DNA of 64,000 nucleotides, taken from positions 1-64,000 of the forward strand of contig JAEYPE010000250.1 in the NCBI GenBank assembly GCA_023411035.1, written 5' to 3'. The notes below the pieces were generated by a model. The model saw only the letters and a list, made by a program, of their open reading frames with translations, was not told the origin of the DNA and did no database searches. Shown here one piece after another: positions 15,836-25,416 of the stretch. Every line of letters starts with the position of its first letter. The first letter of the stretch is position 1. Origin of the DNA: Pseudomonadota bacterium. GTDB taxonomy: Bacteria; Pseudomonadota; Alphaproteobacteria; Azospirillales; Azospirillaceae. The position numbers were made by a program, and so were the translations under genes.

Positions 15836-18800
15836 TCAGTAATTGCGCTCCCACTTGACGCCGACACGGGTGTCGGAATCAGCGCTGACATCCGCCTCGA
15901 CCTTGATGTTCTTGGTGATGTCCACCTCGACCGTGGCCCGGCTCTGGTTCGGGCCGATGCCCTGCTCCACCCCGACATAGACGCGGTTGGTGACGTAACG
16001 ACCGGCCTCCACTGCGCCGCCCTTGCCGTTCGGTCCGCTGACGAATTCCAGCCGGTCGATCCCAAGGTCGCGGCGCAGGTTGCCGATCAGGCCGGCCCCA
16101 CCGCCGCCGAAGCCGGCCAAGGTCGCTGCGGAATCGGCAAGCTGGACCGCCTCCACCGCGTTCAGGTTTCCGACCGATTTCCCGAACAGCACGGCGGACA
16201 GGATCTCGTCCTGCGGCAGCCCTTGGGGAGAGGTCAGTTCCAGCTTCGGCCGGCTGGCCGTGCCGGTGACCAATACCTGGGCGGTGACGTTGTTGGCGGT
16301 GGCCTCCGCCAGGAAGTCCAGCCGCGGGTCGATGGTCGGGCCGCCGTCGAACTCGATGATGCCGCGCTTGAAGGTGAAGGTCTTGGTGAGGAGATCCAGT
16401 TGGCCCTTCAGCATGGTCAGGCGCCCGTTGACCAGCGGCTCGCTGGACGTGCCGGTGATGGCGAGTTGCCCGGCGAACTCCGCCTCCAGCCCGCGGCCCC
16501 GGACGAAAACCTGGTTCTGCGCGCTCACCGTCAGGTCGAGGATCATCGCGAAGGCCGGTTCCGGCGCCCCGGCCTCCCCGTTCGCAGCTTGGCCGCTCTT
16601 CAGGCTGGCCGGCTGCACCTTGCGGCCGTTGCGGACCTCTACGACCTTCAGGTCCACCACGTTGGGCGGGATCTGGTTCGGAATCTGGATATCCGCCTGC
16701 TCGATCCGCACCGGACCGGCCAGCCGCGGGTTCAGGAAACTGCCGGTCAGGGTCAGGTTGGTGCCGATGGTGGCTGTCGCCAGATCGTTCTGCACCAGCC
16801 GTGCCCGGTCGGCCTGGATGGCGAGGTCGAGCTGCTGCCGCGGGTCCGCCGCGGCGGGACGGATCACGCCGCGCACGCCGATCTCCCCGCCGTTGGCGGT
16901 CCGCCCCCGGAAGCTCTGGATGGTGAAGACGTCGCCATCGCCGACGATGCGGGCGTCGATGTCGCTGATGATGGCGCCGCTCGCCCCGTTCTCGTAGCGC
17001 CCGTTGGCGAAGGTCACCGTGCCGCCCAGCCGGGGGGCCGCCACGGTTCCACCGACGCTCACGTCCAGCCGCAGCGTGCCCCGCGCCCGGTCGCCGCTGG
17101 CCGCCAGCAGGTCGTTGGCGAGCGAGGCGTCGACGGCGCCCCTCAGCGCCGCCTCCAGCCGGCCGCGCTCCGGCACGGAAATGGCCAGCGTGTCCGGGTT
17201 CATCGCCAGCGGCGCCGCGGCGGTCAGGGTCAGCCGCCCGGTGTTGTTGCCGGTGGCCACATCGCCATCCACCGACAGGCGGGCGTCCCGCCAGCGGGCG
17301 TTGACGGTGGCGTTCAGTCCCGGAATGCCGGCCTGGGTGGTCTGCTGCGCCTTCAGGCTGGCGATGCGCACCGTGGCATCGGCCTGCGGACGCCGGACGG
17401 TGCCGCCCAGAGTCGCCTGCGCGTTCAGGGTGCCGTCCAGCCGCAGCGACGGGTCCACCAGCCGGGCCAGCGCCATCGGCACGCGGTCCAGCCGCAATTC
17501 ACCCGACAGCCGCTCCCCGTTCAGGCCGAGATCGGCGGCGAGCTGGGCGTTGCCGCTGGCCAGCCGCAGCCCGGACACCTCATAGCGCCGCTCCCCCAGC
17601 CCGACGGTGGCCGGCTGCGTCAGCCGGAAGGACTCGCCACCGTAGCGCCCCTGGAGCCGGTCCACCCGGATGCGGTTCAGCGTGCCGGTCTGCGTGAAGT
17701 TGCCCGCCAGATCGAGCGCCAGCGGGTCGCGCCCGGCACCCGCAGCCTCCGCCCGGAAGGCGGCCTTGGCGAGCGAGCCGTCCACGCTGGCCGTCACGCG
17801 GGACAGATCGTTGCCCGCGGCCACCCCGTCCTGAAGCTCCAGCCGCGCCTTGCCGCTGGCGCTGCCCAGCGCGTCGGCCATGTCTGCGTTGGCGGTCAGG
17901 CGGCGCGCGGCGAAGATCGGCCCGTCCGCCCCGTCCACGCGGAGGTTGCTGGCGTTGGCGGTCAGGTTGGCCCCCTGCTTGCCGTTCGGCGCGTCGAGTG
18001 CGACGGTGAATCCCGCCGCCCCGTTCAGCGGCACGCCGGCCAGTTCCGACAGCGCCTGAAGCTGCGGCAGGTTGCCCTCCAGCTTGCCGGTCGCGGTCAT
18101 GGCGTCCAGCGCCACACGCAGGGCGCCGGTGATCCGGTTGGGGCCGTTCGCCAACGCAAGGTCGCTGATCCGCAGCGCCCGCCCTTCCAGCGCATAGGCG
18201 GCGTCCGCCGTCAGCCCGGCGCCGGCCAGTTCGGTGCGGGCCGACAGCCGGCCCTGCGGCGCCGCCGGAAGATTCTGCGCGGTGGCGTTCAGCCGCGTAT
18301 CGCCGAAGCGGCGCCCTTGCACGGCGAGGTTCCGGGCTTGCAGCGCCGCCTCCGCCGCCAGCGCGTCCAGCGGCCCTTTCGCCGTCGCGTCGAGCGTCAG
18401 GGCGCCGGCCATCTCCGTCCCGGCGGCGACGCCCACGGGGGCGAGGTCAGCGATCTCCAGCTGGGTCTTCGCGTCCACGGCCCCGTCCACCAGCGCCGCC
18501 GTGCCGGTCAGCCGCCCGTTGCGGCCATCAACCGTCAGGTCGGTCACGCGCATCGCCCCGCCCGGTTCCATCACCGCCTGCACGCCGAGGCTCACGTCGC
18601 GGCCCAGCACGCCGTCGGCGGGGGTTCCGGTGTCCAGACCGCGCAGCGCGCCGCTGAGGCCCGCCGTCAGCGTCCCATCCTCCTGCCGCCGCACCGGCCC
18701 GGCCAGCGCCAGCGACCCGGCCAGCGGCTGCCCGGCGAGGCCGGACAGGCGCGACAGATCGTCGGCGTTCAGCGAAACCGTCACATCGGCGGTCCGGCCC

Positions 18801-20164
18801 CAGCCGGTCACGCTGCCCTGCGCCGCGGCGCTAGCGGCCGCGGTGGTCAGGGTCAGCCCCTCGATCCCCACCGCCCCGGTATCGGCGTCGATCAGCGCCC
18901 GCCCGTCCAGCCGCACCTCCGGCCCGGCGACCGAGGCCAGGGCGGGATCATCGGCGGCAAGGTCGCGGATCAGCCCCTCCATCACCACCGTCAGCGCGTC
19001 CAGCGTGCCCTGGGCGGTGCCGGACACGGTGCCCTCCCTCCAGGCGATGCCGGGGGCGAAGCCGTGCAGGGCGGAGTCCGGCCCGGCCTGCACCTCGTAA
19101 CGCAGATCCAGACTGCGGTGGTCGGCGCCGACGCGCCCGGACAGGCTGGCCGTGGCGGCGGCGGTCTCGACGGCCACCGGCTGCAAGGTCAAGGCACCAT
19201 CCGGCGCGACGCCCACCGTGCCCTTCAGCACCGGCTGCGGCCCGGCCAGCGGAGCGATGTCCGGACCGAGCAGCGCCGCGACATCGCCGGTCGCCGCGAT
19301 GGTGACGGCGTGGCCCTCCGGCACCGCCTGCACGGTGGCGTCGGCGGCCAGCCGCGCGGCGTTCTCCGCCACCGCGGTAAAGGTGCCCTTCCAGTCGTCC
19401 AGCGATCCCTGCCCATCCAGCGCGGCGCTGACCGGCGGCAGGCCGGGGATGTTCAGCGCGGTAGCGATCAGCCCGCCCGCCGGCTCCGACGCCTTCAGAT
19501 TCAGGTCGAGCCGCTTGTCGTCGGGGTTGAAGGCGACGTCGAGCGCCACCGTGCCCGGCTGCTCGCCCAGCCGGTCCACGTTCAGATGCGCTTCGAGCGA
19601 CGAGCCGCCGGACGCGAGGTCCAGAGACCCGTCGACCTTCAGCCGCGCCTCCTCTCCCAGAAGCGGTTTGGCCAGACGCAGTTCACCGATGTCCAGCCGG
19701 TCCACGGCGACGCCCACCGGCAGGCTGGGCAGCAGGGAGGTCGGCCCCTGGTCGGGCGGTGGTGCCGGCTGCGGCTCCGCGGCGGGCAGCGGCGCGCGCT
19801 CCACGATGACGCGCTGGGCTTCCAGCGCGTCGACCACGGCCCGCCCGGTCAGCAGCGCGGTCGGGGCGAGGTCGACGCGCAGGCCCTCCAGCCGCAGCCA
19901 CACGCCCTCGCGGTCGGCGACGGTGACGTCGGAAACCGTGAAGTCGAAGGGAATCGCGCCGCCGATGGTGCCGATGCTCACCTGAAGGTCGGGGCCGTTC
20001 ACCGCATTTTCGATGGTCCGGGCGATCCAGCGGCGGACGGCGTTGGCCGGACCCCAGCCGCCCCCATCGGTGTCCGCCGCGCGGGCAACCTCCGTCAGAA
20101 CCACCCCGGTCAGGGCGGCCAAGGCCAACAGAACGACGATCAGACGACGCAGACCTGACACCAT
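15836..20164 (-). CDS. tamB: translocation and assembly module protein TamB
   Basis: A 1442-residue AsmA/TamB-type protein anchored in the inner membrane and spanning the periplasm, partnering TamA in outer-membrane protein and phospholipid transport. The start at 20164 gives M-V-S-G-L-R-R-L-I-V-V-L-L, a signal anchor; the frame is open 21 codons further. The long middle is made of repeating beta-strand segments rich in L-D-G/A-T-G patterns, and the C-terminal DUF490 domain ends G-V-K-W-E-R-N-Y, a beta-signal-like tail with aromatic final residue. It follows tamA by 122 bases. Confidence 0.93.
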   Translation of the reverse strand: MVSGLRRLIVVLLALAALTGVVLTEVARAADTDGGGWGPANAVRRWIARTIENAVNGPDLQVSIGTIGGAIPFDFTVSDVTVADREGVWLRLEGLRVDLAPTALLTGRAVVDALEAQRVIVERAPLPAAEPQPAPPPDQGPTSLLPSLPVGVAVDRLDIGELRLAKPLLGEEARLKVDGSLDLASGGSSLEAHLNVDRLGEQPGTVALDVAFNPDDKRLDLNLKASEPAGGLIATALNIPGLPPVSAALDGQGSLDDWKGTFTAVAENAARLAADATVQAVPEGHAVTIAATGDVAALLGPDIAPLAGPQPVLKGTVGVAPDGALTLQPVAVETAAATASLSGRVGADHRSLDLRYEVQAGPDSALHGFAPGIAWREGTVSGTAQGTLDALTVVMEGLIRDLAADDPALASVAGPEVRLDGRALIDADTGAVGIEGLTLTTAAASAAAQGSVTGWGRTADVTVSLNADDLSRLSGLAGQPLAGSLALAGPVRRQEDGTLTAGLSGALRGLDTGTPADGVLGRDVSLGVQAVMEPGGAMRVTDLTVDGRNGRLTGTAALVDGAVDAKTQLEIADLAPVGVAAGTEMAGALTLDATAKGPLDALAAEAALQARNLAVQGRRFGDTRLNATAQNLPAAPQGRLSARTELAGAGLTADAAYALEGRALRISDLALANGPNRITGALRVALDAMTATGKLEGNLPQLQALSELAGVPLNGAAGFTVALDAPNGKQGANLTANASNLRVDGADGPIFAARRLTANADMADALGSASGKARLELQDGVAAGNDLSRVTASVDGSLAKAAFRAEAAGAGRDPLALDLAGNFTQTGTLNRIRVDRLQGRYGGESFRLTQPATVGLGERRYEVSGLRLASGNAQLAADLGLNGERLSGELRLDRVPMALARLVDPSLRLDGTLNAQATLGGTVRRPQADATVRIASLKAQQTTQAGIPGLNATVNARWRDARLSVDGDVATGNNTGRLTLTAAAPLAMNPDTLAISVPERGRLEAALRGAVDASLANDLLAASGDRARGTLRLDVSVGGTVAAPRLGGTVTFANGRYENGASGAIISDIDARIVGDGDVFTIQSFRGRTANGGEIGVRGVIRPAAADPRQQLDLAIQADRARLVQNDLATATIGTNLTLTGSFLNPRLAGPVRIEQADIQIPNQIPPNVVDLKVVEVRNGRKVQPASLKSGQAANGEAGAPEPAFAMILDLTVSAQNQVFVRGRGLEAEFAGQLAITGTSSEPLVNGRLTMLKGQLDLLTKTFTFKRGIIEFDGGPTIDPRLDFLAEATANNVTAQVLVTGTASRPKLELTSPQGLPQDEILSAVLFGKSVGNLNAVEAVQLADSAATLAGFGGGGAGLIGNLRRDLGIDRLEFVSGPNGKGGAVEAGRYVTNRVYVGVEQGIGPNQSRATVEVDITKNIKVEADVSADSDTRVGVKWERNY

Positions 20165-20286
20165 GCACCCCGTTGCGGTACTCCCCGAATGGTATAACGG
20201 GAAAGGGCAAGAGTGATCCCGCTCCAAGTGGCAAAGATGCGACCTGCCCCGGCATCACCGCCCGAAACACCAATCGAAAGGACGGA

Positions 20287-22215
20287 TCAGAAGGCCTGAC
20301 CCAGGCTGAGATAAAGCTGCCATTTCGCGTCGCCCGGCTCCGCGTTCAGCGGAAATGCGACGTCCGCCCGCAGCGGTCCGAAATCGGTGTAGTAGCGCAG
20401 GCCGATGCCGGCGCCGACCTTCAGCGGCTCCTTGAAGTCCGGAAAGGCGCTCTCGAAAACGGTGCCGGCATCGACGAACGGCACGACGCCGATGGTTTCC
20501 GTCACCTTGACGCGCAGTTCCAGCCCCGCTTCGAACAGCGACCGCCCGCCGGTCGGGTCGCCGTAGATGTCGCGCGGCCCCGCCTTCTGGAAACCGTAGC
20601 CGCGCACCGACCCGCCGCCGCCCGCGTAGAAGCGGTGATCCGGCGGAACCTGCTCCAGCGACGCCCCCACCGTGCTGCCGACGCCGATGCGCGCCGCCGC
20701 GACATAGTGCCCGTCGCCGGTCAGATCGTGATAGGCCGAGGCGTTGATCTGTAGGCTGGTGAAGATGGAATCGGTGTCCCCGGTGTAGGGGAACCAGGGG
20801 GCGGCGAGCAGAGAGGCGCGATACCCCTCGGTCGGATTCAGAAGGCTGTTCGATCCGTCCCAGGCGATGCCCAGCGGCACGCCGACCAGGCCGACCTGGT
20901 ATTCCCGCAGGTTGGTGCGGACCCGTCCTCGCTCCCCGGACACACCGTAGGAGATCTTGAGCCGGTTGGTCACCTGCCGCTCCAGCGAGGCTGTCAGCAG
21001 CGAGGCGACCCGGTCATAGGCCGGCGGCTGCTCCGACGCGACCTGGAAATCCAGGACCAGCGACTGGCGCGGCGCCAGGAAGTCGGGTTTGCGGAAATTG
21101 GCGGACAGCCGGATGTCCGGCAGGTCCAGTTTGCCGCGCGGCCCTTGCGCTGCGCCGTTGTCGCCGCCGATCCGCCCGACCTCGACGCCCAGCCGCAGCC
21201 GCTCCGCCCCGCCGAACAGGTTCCGGTTCCCCCAGTAGGCCGACCCGCCCACCCCGTCCTCCGTCGAGTAGAAGGCGCTGGCACCGATGAAGCGCTGCAA
21301 GCGCTCGACCAGCGTGATGTCCACCGGCGTGACCCCGCCCGGTCCCGGATGATCCGCCAGCCGCACCCGCACGGTGTCGAACACGTCGAGCTGCGCGATC
21401 TGCTGGCGCGCCTGGGCGAGCTTGTCCGAATCGTAGATGTCTCCCGTCTTCCACGGCAGGCGTCCGCGGATCAGACTCTCCTTCACGTTCCCCAGCCCCT
21501 CGATCCGGGTTTCCCCGAAAAACACCAGCGGCCCCGGATCGACCGTGTAGGTGACATCCATGCCGTGGTCATCGAGGTTCACCACCACGCGCCGCTCGGC
21601 GACGGTGGCGAAGGGGTGGCCGTGCTCGGCCATCCGGCGCAACAGGGCGGACTGGGCATCCACCACCTGCGGCGCCTGTGCCTGCCCCCCCAGCCGCAAG
21701 CCGATGTCGCCGGGGGTCACGTCACCGCCGGGCAGGGGCGCACCGTCCGTGGAGACGACGCTGACCTTCCTGAAACGGAAAACCTCGCCCGGCGTCACCG
21801 CCACGGTCACCAAGGCCGGCGTCCGGTCGGCGTCCACCCTGATGTCCAGCTTCGCGTCGTAATAGCCGGCGGAGCGCAGCGCCGTCTGCAACCGCTCCCG
21901 GTCGGTATCGGCCCGCCGCTCCAGCCCCAGCACGGACGGCGGCGGGTCGCCCTTCAGGCTGACCAGGGTCGAGCTGTCGCGCAGCAGGTCGCGCAACGCG
22001 TCGTCGCCCTCCAGCCCGGTGAACTCGACCTCGTAGGGAACCTGCGGGCCGGGGGCGTCCGGGGAGGGGTCTTCCGGCGCGGCATCCTCGGCGGCAGGGG
22101 GCGGAGCGGCGTCCGGAGCAGGGGCCTGCGCGCGCGACGAGTCGCCCGGCACGGCGGCGAGCGCGCTGGACAGGAGAATGACGGCGAGGCGGGAAGCGGA
22201 AGCGCGGCGGGTCAT
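20287..22215 (-). CDS. tamA: Omp85-family outer membrane protein TamA
   Basis: A 642-residue Omp85 protein. The start at 22215 gives a signal peptide ending near S-S-R-A-Q-A. An Ala/Pro-rich linker is followed by POTRA domains (about 65-320) and a 16-strand barrel domain with the family's lid-lock motif V-R-G-Y inside G-G-G-G-S-V-R-G-Y-G-F. The chain ends in aromatic F (S-L-G-Q-A-F), as barrel proteins do. With TamB downstream it forms the TAM complex; BamA itself is normally larger, with five POTRA domains. Confidence 0.93.
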   Translation of the reverse strand: MTRRASASRLAVILLSSALAAVPGDSSRAQAPAPDAAPPPAAEDAAPEDPSPDAPGPQVPYEVEFTGLEGDDALRDLLRDSSTLVSLKGDPPPSVLGLERRADTDRERLQTALRSAGYYDAKLDIRVDADRTPALVTVAVTPGEVFRFRKVSVVSTDGAPLPGGDVTPGDIGLRLGGQAQAPQVVDAQSALLRRMAEHGHPFATVAERRVVVNLDDHGMDVTYTVDPGPLVFFGETRIEGLGNVKESLIRGRLPWKTGDIYDSDKLAQARQQIAQLDVFDTVRVRLADHPGPGGVTPVDITLVERLQRFIGASAFYSTEDGVGGSAYWGNRNLFGGAERLRLGVEVGRIGGDNGAAQGPRGKLDLPDIRLSANFRKPDFLAPRQSLVLDFQVASEQPPAYDRVASLLTASLERQVTNRLKISYGVSGERGRVRTNLREYQVGLVGVPLGIAWDGSNSLLNPTEGYRASLLAAPWFPYTGDTDSIFTSLQINASAYHDLTGDGHYVAAARIGVGSTVGASLEQVPPDHRFYAGGGGSVRGYGFQKAGPRDIYGDPTGGRSLFEAGLELRVKVTETIGVVPFVDAGTVFESAFPDFKEPLKVGAGIGLRYYTDFGPLRADVAFPLNAEPGDAKWQLYLSLGQAF

Positions 22216-22321
22216 TTCCAAACCATGTGGGATTCCAGGACATGGACGCCAATGTTTCGGTGGCCATGATGGTGAAAATTTCAGCATAGGCGCTTTGCGT
22301 GCGTTTCCGGCACCACGCCGC

Positions 22322-22349
22322 TTGCGTTATGGAGCCGGATCATTATATT
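22322..22349 (+). promoter_or_regulatory. sigma-70 promoter of typA
   Basis: TTGCGT (22322-22327), 16 bases, TATATT (22344-22349). Both hexamers are close to consensus. Transcription would start near 22357, giving a leader of about 128 bases that holds the paired segments described for typA. Confidence 0.55.
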
Positions 22350-22379
22350 GCGCTGCAACAGTTTCCCCGGCAGAGCCCA

Positions 22380-22484
22380 CCGACACCTCTCGGAGGGCCT
22401 TTTGTTGTGCGCGGCCCAGAGCCGCGGTGTCGGGGCGGCATTGCGCAACGGAAGCCCCAAAGCGGATTTAAGAGTCCCCGACAC
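22380..22484 (+). promoter_or_regulatory. typA leader with mutually exclusive hairpins
   Basis: Three complementary segments: A = CCGACACC (22380-22387), B = GGTGTCGGGG (22426-22435), C = CCCCGACAC (22476-22484). B pairs perfectly with A over 8 bases or with C over 9. C ends at the base before the ATG at 22485, so B-C pairing would bury the ribosome site while A-B pairing would free it. The loop between B and C contains the palindrome TTGCGCAA (22441-22448). An RNA switch or thermosensor is inferred from the pairing alone. Confidence 0.55.
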
Positions 22485-24311
22485 ATGAATCTTCGTAACG
22501 TCGCCATCATCGCGCACGTTGACCACGGCAAGACCACCCTGGTCGATCAACTTCTCAAGCAGGCCGGCTCCTTCCGCGAGAACCAGCAGGTCGCCGAACG
22601 CGCCATGGACTCCAACGACCTGGAGCGCGAGCGCGGCATCACCATCCTGGCCAAGTGCACGTCGGTCCTGTGGAACGACCTGCGCATCAACATCGTGGAC
22701 ACCCCCGGCCACGCCGATTTCGGCGGCGAGGTCGAGCGCATCCTCACGATGGTGGACGGCGTGGTCCTGCTCTGCGACGCCGCCGAGGGGCCGCTGCCGC
22801 AGACCAAGTTCGTGCTGGGCAAGGCGCTGAAGCTGGGCCTGCGCCCGATCGTCGTCATCAACAAGGTGGACCGCCCCGACGGTCGTCCGCACGAGGTGCA
22901 TGACGAGGTGTTCGACCTCTTCGCCTCGCTCGACGCCTCGAACGAGCAGCTCGACTTCCCGACCCTGTTCGCCTCGGGCCGCAACGGCTGGGCGACCACG
23001 GACCTGGAGAACGGCGCCCGCGAGACGCTGACCCCGCTGTTCGAGCTGATCCGCGACCACGTTCCGGCGCCGAAGGTGGAGGAGGATCGTCCCTTCACCA
23101 TGCTGGCGACCACGCTGGAGGCGAACCCGTATCTGGGCCGCATCCTGACCGGCCGCATCCAGACCGGCAGCGTCAAAGTCAACATGGCCATCAAGTCGCT
23201 GAGCCGCGACGGCAAGCTGATCGAGAACGCCCGCGTCAGCAAGGTTCTGGCCTTCCGCGGCCTTGAGCGCGTTCCGGTGGACGAGGCGCATGCCGGCGAC
23301 ATCGTCGCGCTGGCCGGCCTGACCACCACGACCGTGGCCGACACCATCTGCGCGCCGGAAGTGGCCGAGCCGCTGGCCGCCCAGCCGATCGACCCGCCCA
23401 CCCTGGCGATGACCTTCTCGGTCAACGACAGCCCGCTGGCCGGGCGCGAGGGCGACAAGGTTACCAGCCGCATGATCCGCGACCGCCTGATGCGCGAGGC
23501 CGAAGGCAACGTGGCCCTGCGCGTCAGCGACACCGAGGGCGGCGACGCCTTCGAGGTGGCGGGCCGCGGCGAACTCCAGCTCGGCATCCTGATCGAGACG
23601 ATGCGCCGCGAGGGCTACGAACTGGCCATCAGCCGCCCGCGCGTGCTGTTCAAGACCGATCCGCTGAACGGCCAGCGTCTGGAGCCGATCGAGGAAGTCG
23701 TCGTCGACGTGGACGAGGAGTTCTCCGGCACCGTCGTGCAGAAGATGGCGGAGCGCAAGGCCGACCTCATCGAGATGCGCCCGTCGGGCGGCAACAAGAC
23801 CCGCATCGTCTTCCACGCCCCCTCGCGCGGCCTGATCGGCTACCAGGGCGAGTTCCTGACCGACACGCGCGGCACCGGCATCATGAACCGGCTGTTCCAC
23901 GGCTATGCCCCCTACAAGGGCACCATCGCCGGCCGGCGCACCGGCGTGCTGATCTCCAACGCCGACGGCACCGCCGTGGCCTACGCGCTGTGGAACCTGG
24001 AGGATCGCGGCCCGATGCTGATCGATCCGGGCGTTCCGGTCTATCAGGGCATGATCATCGGCGAGCACACCCGCGGCAACGACCTCGAGGTCAACGTCAT
24101 CAAGGGCAAGCAGCTGACGAACATCCGCACCACCAGCAAGGACGAGGCGGTTCGCCTGACCCCGCCGATCCAGATGACGCTGGAGCGCGCCCTGTCCTAC
24201 ATCGGCGACGACGAGCTGGTGGAGGTGACGCCGAAGTCCATCCGCCTGCGCAAGCGCTACCTCGACCCGAACGAGCGCAAGCGCCACGCCCGCGCGGCGG
24301 AAGCCAGCTGA
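22485..24311 (+). CDS. typA: ribosome-associated GTPase TypA/BipA
   Basis: A 608-residue translational GTPase that binds the ribosome and aids 50S assembly, mostly under stress or cold in the species studied. The start at 22485 gives M-N-L-R-N-V-A-I-I-A-H-V-D-H-G-K-T-T-L, with the P-loop in place. Other GTPase motifs are R-E-R-G-I-T-I, D-T-P-G-H-A-D-F and N-K-V-D-R; the remaining EF-G-like domains and the BipA-specific C-terminal domain are complete. A hairpin terminator follows. The leader contains competing hairpins. Confidence 0.97.
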   Translation: MNLRNVAIIAHVDHGKTTLVDQLLKQAGSFRENQQVAERAMDSNDLERERGITILAKCTSVLWNDLRINIVDTPGHADFGGEVERILTMVDGVVLLCDAAEGPLPQTKFVLGKALKLGLRPIVVINKVDRPDGRPHEVHDEVFDLFASLDASNEQLDFPTLFASGRNGWATTDLENGARETLTPLFELIRDHVPAPKVEEDRPFTMLATTLEANPYLGRILTGRIQTGSVKVNMAIKSLSRDGKLIENARVSKVLAFRGLERVPVDEAHAGDIVALAGLTTTTVADTICAPEVAEPLAAQPIDPPTLAMTFSVNDSPLAGREGDKVTSRMIRDRLMREAEGNVALRVSDTEGGDAFEVAGRGELQLGILIETMRREGYELAISRPRVLFKTDPLNGQRLEPIEEVVVDVDEEFSGTVVQKMAERKADLIEMRPSGGNKTRIVFHAPSRGLIGYQGEFLTDTRGTGIMNRLFHGYAPYKGTIAGRRTGVLISNADGTAVAYALWNLEDRGPMLIDPGVPVYQGMIIGEHTRGNDLEVNVIKGKQLTNIRTTSKDEAVRLTPPIQMTLERALSYIGDDELVEVTPKSIRLRKRYLDPNERKRHARAAEAS

Positions 24312-24341
24312 GGCTTCGGGACAAAGCGTTCAAAGGATTGC

Positions 24342-24372
24342 GGGAGGGCTTCGGCTCTCCCGTTTTCTTTTC
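24342..24372 (+). terminator. Rho-independent terminator of typA
   Basis: A 9-base-pair stem with one G-U pair (24342-24350 with 24355-24363), a stable TTCG tetraloop, and TTTTCTTTT. Confidence 0.88.
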
Positions 24373-24421
24373 AGCGGCGGCGTTGGCGGTTACCCTCCTG
24401 GAAAAGCACGCGGAGGGACCA

Positions 24422-24898
24422 ATGCCAGGGCGCGAACACCGGTACAGCACGACCGTCACCTGGACGGGCAACCAGGGCAGCGGAACATCCGGCTACAAGG
24501 TCTACAGCCGCGACCACGACATCGCCGCGCCCGGCAAGCCGCCGATCCCCGGCTCCTCCGATCCCGCCTTCCGCGGCGATCCCGCCCGCTACAACCCCGA
24601 AGACATGCTCGTGGCCTCGCTCTCGGCCTGCCACATGCTGTGGTACCTTCATCTGTGCGCCGCCAACGGCGTCACCGTGACCGCCTACAGCGACCCGGCG
24701 ACCGGCACCATGGCGGAGGACTCGAGCGGCGGGGGCCGCTTCACCGAAGTGATTTTGCGCCCCCAGATCACTCTGGCCCCCGGCAGCGATACCGTGAAGG
24801 CCCTGGCGCTGCATCATGAAGCGCACGAAAAGTGCTTCATTGCCAGTTCGGTGAACTTCCCCGTCCGGATCGAAGGGTCTTTTGTGATCGAGCCATAA
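24422..24898 (+). CDS. OsmC family peroxide-defence protein
   Basis: A 158-residue OsmC/Ohr-fold protein, a family of thiol peroxidases. Two cysteines in the expected places, C70 in L-S-A-C-H-M and C138 in A-H-E-K-C-F-I-A, would form the active pair; an E/R partner is likely. ATG at 24422 is preceded by GGAGG at good spacing. The longer insertion loop near residues 25-55 (D-H-D-I-A-A-P-G-K-P) fits the YhfA/SACOL1771-like OsmC subgroup rather than Ohr. A terminator shared with the converging gene follows. Confidence 0.9.
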   Translation: MPGREHRYSTTVTWTGNQGSGTSGYKVYSRDHDIAAPGKPPIPGSSDPAFRGDPARYNPEDMLVASLSACHMLWYLHLCAANGVTVTAYSDPATGTMAEDSSGGGRFTEVILRPQITLAPGSDTVKALALHHEAHEKCFIASSVNFPVRIEGSFVIEP

Positions 24899-24900
24899 AA

Positions 24901-24938
24901 ACGCCCCTCGTCCCGTGTGGGAGAGGGGCGTCTTTTTC
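24901..24938. terminator. bidirectional terminator between osmC and converging genes
   Basis: A 9-base-pair stem, ACGCCCCTC (24901-24909) with GAGGGGCGT (24923-24931), is followed by CTTTTTCT on the plus side and preceded by AAAA on the left, so a T-run exists for both directions. Confidence 0.85.
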
Positions 24939-25120
24939 TAGTCCCGCAAACCTTTCTTCCTGATGTCGGGCTTCTCGCCCAACTCGTCGAACTTCTCCTG
25001 AACGGGCTTGTCGGGGTCGCCCGATGCCTGCCCGGTCTCTTCGATGAGTTTGTCCTCGATCCGCTTGGCGGCGTCGGACGGGGCATCGTCCTTGCGATGA
25101 CCCCGCTCCTCCGCACCCAT
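24938..25120 (-). CDS. small hydrophilic protein, unknown
   Basis: A 60-residue, highly charged protein (M-G-A-E-E-R-G-H-R-K-D-D-A-P-S-D-A-A ... D-K-P-V-Q-E-K-F-D-E-L-G-E). Its ATG overlaps the stop of the CsbD gene (TGATG), so the two are translationally coupled and probably act in the same stress response. Likely disordered; no family recognised. Confidence 0.65.
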   Translation of the reverse strand: MGAEERGHRKDDAPSDAAKRIEDKLIEETGQASGDPDKPVQEKFDELGEKPDIRKKGLRD

Positions 25121-25296
25121 CACTTGTCGCCTTTGAAGACGTCCTTCACTTTACCGATGGCCTTGTCGATCTTGCCCTCGGCCTTCTCGGCGCGGCCTTC
25201 GTCCTTCATGTCCTGGTTGCCGGTCAGGTCGCCGGCCTGCTTCTTGGCTTCGCCCTTCAGCTCCTTGCCGGCACCGGTGATGCGGTCGGTGTTCAT
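25120..25296 (-). CDS. CsbD-like stress protein
   Basis: A 58-residue protein reading M-N-T-D-R-I-T-G-A-G-K-E-L-K-G, then A-G-D-L-T-G-N and G-R-A-E-K-A-E-G-K-I-D-K-A-I-G-K-V-K-D. This is the CsbD family pattern (K-G-x2-K-x3-G-x-L-T-G ... G-x2-D-K-x-x-G), small helical proteins induced in general stress. AGGAGG lies about 12 bases before the ATG. No GGAAC-type promoter is seen directly upstream. The next small gene overlaps its stop. Confidence 0.9.
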   Translation of the reverse strand: MNTDRITGAGKELKGEAKKQAGDLTGNQDMKDEGRAEKAEGKIDKAIGKVKDVFKGDK

Positions 25297-25416
25297 GGTA
25301 CCCCTACCCTCCTGGAGTGGATTTCAGGGACCGTAAACAGGACCGCGCAGGAAACGTCACGCCCGCGCTTGTCCGCAAAAAAGGAGCGGCTCCGTCCCGT
25401 CCGCCTTCGCCGGGTC

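Noticed and set aside
15812..20158. A 1448-codon open frame on the plus strand opposite tamB
   Set aside because: It mirrors tamB codon bias, is rich in R/G/Q/H as antisense frames of GC-rich genes are, and shows no domain; tamB has clear family features.
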